Assembly: GCA_900772775.1 (NCBI GenBank) | Contig: CAAGRW010000158.1 | Span: 1 to 28,320 of the forward strand | Direction of reading: 5' to 3' | Origin: Candidatus Rifleibacteriota bacterium | GTDB lineage: Bacteria; Vulcanimicrobiota; Xenobia; Xenobiales; Xenobiaceae | Length of the DNA stretch: 28,320 nucleotides | The notes under the pieces: model-generated | What the model was told of the DNA's origin: nothing | Databases searched by the model: none | The model's input: the letters and a program-made list of their open reading frames with translations, nothing else | Made by a program: the position numbers and the translations under genes | Shown here: one piece after another, positions 24,438 to 28,320 of the stretch | Position numbering within the stretch: the stretch's first letter is position 1 | How the letters are laid out: every line of letters starts with the position of its first letter

Positions 24438-24743
24438 TTAATGACGGGATCCGCCGTGATTTTTGAAGCACTCGGCACAGTAAACAGGCTTATCGTTGCG
24501 GGGACGGAAAGGCACTTTGGCAGTTTTTCCGCACTCGGCGCAAACTACTTCGAACATTTCGCGGGTACCGTTAGAGCGGCCTAAAGAGCCGTTCTCACGC
24601 TCGCGTTTGTGGTTGCGGCGGCACTCTGGGCAGCGGCGAGGATCACTGGAAAAACCTTTAGAATTGTAAAACTCTTGTTCACCGGCTGTAAAGACGAAAG
24701 TTTGACCACAATCACAGCAAGTTAAAGTACGATCAGAAAACAC
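24438..24743 (-). CDS. Small zinc-ribbon protein
   Basis: This 101-residue protein has three CxxC-type groups: TCCDCGQTF near the N-terminus, RRCPECRRNHKRE in the middle, and CAECGKTAKVPF ... CAECFKNHGG at the end. The FVFTAGEQEFYNSKGF stretch between the first two identifies the known zinc-ribbon protein family that typically opens with F-x-D-x-x-L-x-C-x-D-C-G. I therefore place the start at GTG 24743, eight bases after a perfect GGAGG. The frame is open for 63 more codons upstream, but those residues do not look like the family and have no ribosome site. The role is unknown, perhaps RNA binding or zinc handling. It has its own promoter and terminator. Confidence 0.85.
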   Translation of the reverse strand: MFSDRTLTCCDCGQTFVFTAGEQEFYNSKGFSSDPRRCPECRRNHKRERENGSLGRSNGTREMFEVVCAECGKTAKVPFRPRNDKPVYCAECFKNHGGSRH

Positions 24744-24970
24744 TCTAATTTCCTCCAACAGGAAGTTGCCAACGGGAATGCGAGCTTCTTGACACACTTC
24801 CCAAGGCCTAAGCTCAGGGATTATCGGATACCAACAAATCTCGCCTGCTGAAATGCAGGTCTTACGAGTTCTCTCCGCAATGGATGATGCCCAACCCATA
24901 TTTATTTTGACTAAATATAAGCAACGAAACAACCAGCATTAAGGGAAACCGTAGCTTTTATTCCAATTCG
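24744..24970 (-). promoter_or_regulatory. Long 5' leader of the zinc-ribbon gene
   Basis: If transcription starts just after the -10 at 24978-24983, about 225 nt precede GTG 24743. The leader contains a perfect small hairpin CCTGC-ATTTCA-GCAGG and ends with GGAGG. It matches no riboswitch class I know. It is also in frame with the gene and stop-free from 24932, so a longer protein cannot be fully excluded. Confidence 0.35.
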
Positions 24971-24977
24971 CACGAAA

Positions 24978-25006
24978 ATTGTAGACCGCCCCTAAAAAGT
25001 AGTCAA
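24978..25006 (-). promoter_or_regulatory. Sigma-70 promoter for the zinc-ribbon gene
   Basis: On the minus strand, -35 TTGACT (25001-25006) and -10 TACAAT (24978-24983) are separated by exactly 17 bp, five of six consensus matches in each. It is the best-looking promoter in the window. Confidence 0.75.
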
Positions 25007-25260
25007 GGAGTGAAAGTGGCGAAAGGTTAAAAAAAATTTAATTAAATCGAGGCGAATTTTGCTTATAATGCGCCTTTCTGCATGAATAAAGAGAATAAAA
25101 ATGTACATTGTCAAAATCTCTCTTGATCAAGAACAAAGCTACTTAACTGACCTTCGGAATCACCGACTCTGTTTGGCATTTTTTTTACAGTAAGGTTTAA
25201 CTATAAATATCCCAAATAAAATTTATTTCGCTTGACAAACTGTATATTTTTATTGCACTT
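25007..25260. other. AT-rich gap between zinc-ribbon promoter and radical-SAM genes
   Basis: Apart from the possible small ORF and TATAAT box described separately, this 254-bp stretch has no recognisable gene. The radical-SAM operon must terminate here, but I see no strong minus-strand hairpin with a T run. Confidence 0.4.
25101..25193 (+). CDS. Possible 30-residue small ORF
   Basis: The ATG at 25101 opens a 30-codon frame (MYIVKISLDQEQSYLTD...) that ends at TAA 25191-25193. A TATAAT box at 25064-25069 lies 31 bases upstream, without a good -35, and AAAGAGAATAAAA precedes the start. The frame includes a perfect 12-bp palindrome TCTTGATCAAGA (25121-25132) and ends in a T8 run. It could be a small peptide, a small RNA, or chance in an AT-rich gap. 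Confidence 0.2.
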   Translation: MYIVKISLDQEQSYLTDLRNHRLCLAFFLQ

Positions 25261-26964
25261 TTACTGACTGATTAGCTTGCGCAAATCTCCATATTGCCTG
25301 ATTTTGAACCAAGTCAATTCGCCGTTGAGCAAATAACGCCAGGCCACAGCTCCCATTTTTACAAAATTAGCTGCCCAAGCTAAGTAAAATGGAAAGCGCC
25401 AGTGGCGTTTGAAGAAGTTGCGCTGCTCCAGCAAGAAACTGATGAAGCTTTTGGGAATAAATGATTTTGAAGCCAGGCAATATATCGCTAGATAAAAGCG
25501 ATCTTCCGGACTGCGCGGCCAATCCATGGAAACACGAAATTGCTTCCAAGCTTTATTGTTCATGCCTTCAACTTCGTTGGGTGAAAGTTTGCCTTCAGAC
25601 AACAGTCTTTTGGTAATAGCTGTACCTGGGAAATAATTTAGTGAATAAAAATAGACGTCATAAGGGCGCTCTAGCTTCAACATAAATTTAGCAGTTTCCA
25701 ATTTCATATCTTCACTGGCCCAAGGGTTGTCGATAATTAAATCGTAGACAGCCGAAATACCCAGTTTTTTGTTAAATTTGGAAAAGGCCAATATGTTGTC
25801 ATTGCCCGGTACGCGGTTGTGAACGGCCAGACTTTCCTGAGGGGAGCCACTTTCGATACCCGTTTGCATTCTGACTAAACCGGCTCTCTTTAGCTTCTCC
25901 AAAAAAGGCTGGCGTAACATGGGCGGTATCAGCATACATTCGAATGGCAAACCTATGCGTTGGGGATATTTCGAGCAAAACTCATCCACCCAGGCAACCG
26001 GGGCGGCAAAGGCCGTATCATCATCTATTTTTACTCTAGCCAAACGAGGAAAGTGCTTTTTTACATACTCAAGTTCACCCAATATATGCTCTACCGAGCG
26101 TAAACGATAAAATTTTTGTTTATCAGCAGCAAATTTTTCGCGTAAAATGGATACGTAACAATAGGAGCAATTGTAAGGGCAACCTCTTGAACAATAAATT
26201 CGGTATTCGGCTGTCCGTTTCCAGGGCTCTTCATTGTGGATTTTTTTATCTTCGATATAAAACTTGTTAAAATCATCTACGTCTGGGTAAGGCAATTCAT
26301 CCAAGTTGGCGATCAAAGGGCGCATTTCATTTTTGTAAATCTGGTCTCCCAATTTAGCCCAAATATTGGGAATATCACCGGTAAAGTTCTTGTTGTGCAA
26401 AGCTTCGCACAAGTCAATTAAGGGAGCTTCTCCTTCGCCTAGGCAAAGATAATCGGCAAAATCCAAGGCCCCTTCGGGAACGGCAGTGACGTGAATCCCG
26501 CCCCAACATATGGGTAAATTTGGAAAACGCTTTTTTAGTGCTCCAGTAAGCTCTTTTACCATTGGCAATAAGCTGGAAATAAAGCCTATACCTACAAGAT
26601 TGGCTCGTTTGTCGGCTATAATCTTAAAGACCAACTCCAACTCTTGGGGTGAAGGCATTTCTAATTTGTTGTTTACCCAATCGCGTAAAAAAATTAAGTT
26701 AACATTGAAACCTGCGCGGCGCAAAGCGGCTGACAAGTAACGTAATCCTGAATTTTCAACGCTATAAATAGCTATTAAAACTACATTAAATTGCTTAGGC
26801 TCGCCGTACCAGCCAGAGCGAGGAGCCCAAGGAGCCTTAAGTTGTTTTTCCGCTGAACCTAAAGATGGATCGAAGATCGCTTCGGCCGAGCCTGGGGAAG
26901 CTCCGGGAGCGGATAATTGGGAGGAAAAGTCGCCGTGACTATTAGTTGTATTGTACGTTAACAT
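25261..26964 (-). CDS. B12-binding radical SAM protein
   Basis: This 567-residue protein has a Ser/Gly/Pro-rich N-terminal 50 residues, then a cobalamin-binding-type Rossmann domain (about 58-200: NVVLIAIYSVENSGLRYLSA, LVGIGFISS, CWGGIHVTAVPE). A radical SAM domain follows with the iron-sulfur ligands C262, C266, C269 in GCPYNCSYCY. The C-terminal 120 residues have Trp/Phe-rich helices. Relatives include methyltransferases and ring-forming enzymes of the BchE type; the substrate cannot be told. Its ATG overlaps the stop codon of the preceding radical-SAM gene by 7 bases (ATGTTAA), with AAGG about 10 bases upstream, so translation is coupled. It is the last gene of the cluster. Confidence 0.88.
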   Translation of the reverse strand: MLTYNTTNSHGDFSSQLSAPGASPGSAEAIFDPSLGSAEKQLKAPWAPRSGWYGEPKQFNVVLIAIYSVENSGLRYLSAALRRAGFNVNLIFLRDWVNNKLEMPSPQELELVFKIIADKRANLVGIGFISSLLPMVKELTGALKKRFPNLPICWGGIHVTAVPEGALDFADYLCLGEGEAPLIDLCEALHNKNFTGDIPNIWAKLGDQIYKNEMRPLIANLDELPYPDVDDFNKFYIEDKKIHNEEPWKRTAEYRIYCSRGCPYNCSYCYVSILREKFAADKQKFYRLRSVEHILGELEYVKKHFPRLARVKIDDDTAFAAPVAWVDEFCSKYPQRIGLPFECMLIPPMLRQPFLEKLKRAGLVRMQTGIESGSPQESLAVHNRVPGNDNILAFSKFNKKLGISAVYDLIIDNPWASEDMKLETAKFMLKLERPYDVYFYSLNYFPGTAITKRLLSEGKLSPNEVEGMNNKAWKQFRVSMDWPRSPEDRFYLAIYCLASKSFIPKSFISFLLEQRNFFKRHWRFPFYLAWAANFVKMGAVAWRYLLNGELTWFKIRQYGDLRKLISQ

Positions 26965-28133
26965 AGTGGACTGACCTTTTTTATTTCGTTAGCCAGCTCT
27001 AGTGGAGAAGGCAGAGTCTTTGTGGAAAAACGGCGGAAGTTCATTTGTAAAGCATTAAAAAAAGCGGAGCTATTATGTAAAGTAAGAGCTATTTCCCACC
27101 AACAAGGACGCAAACAAGCTCGGCAATGGCTACGCAAATTTTTTATGTGATTTAAGTCGCGCTTTTGTCTATACCATGTTACAAAATCACTCTCGTACAC
27201 TTTGGGAAAATCGGCCGGAGCGTCATTGTGAAAATGGCACATAGAATAAAGACCGCTTGGACTAATAGAAAAGCTCAGGCCGCCTGTTTGGCAATCTGTG
27301 CCTAGGCCCCAATAGTCGGCAGTTGTTTGGGTTGAAGCTGTGTCTTTTTCGCTATCGGCGGCTTTGAGAAAATCGATCATGGCCTTTAAATAAGGCTCGG
27401 AATTGAAAATATGCGACTGCGATTGCTGTTTGGCTTGCAATATGTAGTGTAGTAATTTTGTTAAGGCGGCTTCATCTTCTGCACTGAAACGCATCGCTTC
27501 CGAATCTGCTGAGCACGCTAAAACTTCCCCTTGGTAGCTGTGCCTTTCCAGCGGAACTAAAGATAGATAAAAATTATAGGCTTTGGCTATAGCCAGCATT
27601 TGCGGAATATCTTTAATATTGCGAGCTGAAACTACGCAATTGAGAATGCCTGTGCCGCCTCGTTTACTAATAATTTTTGACCAAAATCTTACTCGCTCTA
27701 TAATTTTTTCCCATATTTCAGGTTTATGGCATATTTCGCTTTGTATTTGAGGGTGGGGAGTATCCAAAGAAATGGAAATATGGCGTAGACCAGTTTCGGC
27801 CACTGCTGAATGTAATTCTTCTGAGCCTGCTAGAGCGTTGGTTAAGACTCTGGTTTCAATTCCTCTGCCTATAAAAGCTTTAACTATTTGAGGTAAATCT
27901 GGGCGTAGAAAAGGCTCGCCGCCTCCCAAAGAAATAGCCATAGTACCGAGAGTGCGTAAATTTTCAGCTACAGCTTCGATTTGTTTTTCGGTAAGCTCTT
28001 CATCTTGGCGTCCTTTTTTCCACAATCCGCACATGGCACAGGTGAGATTGCAACGGTGAGTCAAGCCAAAATGAACATATATAGGCGTATTGCCGTTCCA
28101 AAAAGCTTTAATAAGCGACCAAGGATTTTTCAC
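26958..28133 (-). CDS. Radical SAM protein with SPASM-like C-terminus
   Basis: This 391-residue enzyme has the iron-sulfur motif C28-x3-C32-x2-C35 (HRCNLTCAMCGLW), then GGGEPFLRPDL (SAM binding) and SISLDTP. The C-terminal part has further cysteines (DCQTGGL, YSMCHFH, HCRACLRPCWW) as in SPASM or twitch domains that hold auxiliary clusters. SPASM enzymes modify peptides, proteins or other substrates; nothing here fixes which. I choose GTG 28133 because it overlaps the upstream stop as GTGA and GGGAG lies 11 bases before it. A TTG at 28151 (397 aa) is the alternative. It is linked by overlaps to radical-SAM genes on both sides. Confidence 0.88.
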   Translation of the reverse strand: MKNPWSLIKAFWNGNTPIYVHFGLTHRCNLTCAMCGLWKKGRQDEELTEKQIEAVAENLRTLGTMAISLGGGEPFLRPDLPQIVKAFIGRGIETRVLTNALAGSEELHSAVAETGLRHISISLDTPHPQIQSEICHKPEIWEKIIERVRFWSKIISKRGGTGILNCVVSARNIKDIPQMLAIAKAYNFYLSLVPLERHSYQGEVLACSADSEAMRFSAEDEAALTKLLHYILQAKQQSQSHIFNSEPYLKAMIDFLKAADSEKDTASTQTTADYWGLGTDCQTGGLSFSISPSGLYSMCHFHNDAPADFPKVYESDFVTWYRQKRDLNHIKNLRSHCRACLRPCWWEIALTLHNSSAFFNALQMNFRRFSTKTLPSPLELANEIKKVSPLC

Positions 28134-28320
28134 AATTTCAAGATCTCCCAACCTGCTTTCAGTTTGCGGGCCATGTCGTTAAAATTTTTAAGCTCTAGCA
28201 ACTTGCGAAACATTTGTTTGGGACGCAGATAGAAGCGCTTAAAGGCTTTGTCACACAGAGCGCTTAGTTCTGAGGCTGTAAAAAATTCCGTCCATACTTG
28301 AGGCTTAAAATCCGGATAGG
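28130..28320 (-). CDS. C-terminal end of a third radical SAM-type protein (partial)
   Basis: The last 62 residues of a gene that enters from beyond the right edge are visible, ending at TGA 28130-28132. The visible tail includes AFKRFYLRPKQMFRKLLELK, a pattern typical of the C-terminal end of B12-binding radical SAM proteins (a Phe-x-x-Phe-Tyr-Leu-Arg-Pro motif before a helical end). The catalytic domains are outside the window, so the assignment rests on this tail and on its two radical-SAM neighbours. Its stop overlaps the next gene's start as GTGA. Confidence 0.6.
   Translation of the reverse strand, partial: YPDFKPQVWTEFFTASELSALCDKAFKRFYLRPKQMFRKLLELKNFNDMARKLKAGWEILKL

Noticed and set aside
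24744..24932. 64-codon N-terminal extension of the zinc-ribbon protein
   Set aside because: No ribosome site, not like the family, and a perfect GGAGG precedes GTG 24743. Kept open as a finding because the frame has no stop.
1..28320. CRISPR arrays, tRNA or rRNA genes, prophage genes
   Set aside because: I saw no regularly spaced repeats, no cloverleaf with a GTTC-type T loop, and no phage structural genes. The two hydrolases alone do not make a prophage.

Overview
The window is 28.3 kb of bacterial chromosome, densely coded, with short gaps and clear Shine-Dalgarno sites and intrinsic terminators. The housekeeping genes (dnaG, rpoD, RsuA/RluB-type pseudouridine synthase, DEAD-box helicase, Sua5/TsaC) are plainly bacterial. 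I cannot assign a phylum from sequence alone. The DUF2760/Hsp70 pair, the pseudopilin-like exported protein and the number of unrecognised proteins suggest a lineage away from the well-studied model groups.

Layout. 1-7.1 kb (+, apart from one gene): YjbQ-family enzyme, pseudouridine synthase, a convergent two-helix membrane protein, primase dnaG, a 473-bp spacer, the primary sigma factor, and an exported protein with two pseudopilin-like domains. 7.1-10.8 kb (+): DEAD-box RNA helicase with a DbpA-type RNA-binding domain and a basic tail, then a uridine-kinase-like P-loop enzyme with a TGS-like N-terminus. 10.9-17.0 kb (+): an accessory block of five unrecognised or partly recognised genes. 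These are a protein with a glycine heptad, two tandem paralogous helical proteins with a central zinc ribbon, and two secreted-effector-like cysteine hydrolases. The hydrolases share a nearly identical 52-residue middle module but carry different catalytic domains. The block ends at a hairpin resembling the right end of an IS200/IS605 element.

17.1-28.3 kb (-): a heparinase II/III-like protein coupled to a DegT-type sugar aminotransferase; an Hsp70-like protein downstream of a DUF2760 protein; Sua5/TsaC; a small zinc-ribbon protein with its own promoter and a long leader; and three overlapping radical-SAM genes, the first cut by the window edge.

How the genes work together. dnaG and rpoD are the core of the classical macromolecular-synthesis locus. 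The pseudouridine synthase, helicase and Sua5 serve ribosome and tRNA maturation. DegT and the heparinase-like protein fit synthesis and remodelling of a surface polysaccharide. The 10.9-17 kb block is the best candidate for an undescribed system: adaptor-like helical zinc proteins next to two peptidoglycan-hydrolase-like proteins that have no signal peptide and share a common module, which I read as a possible export or targeting tag. That reading is inference.
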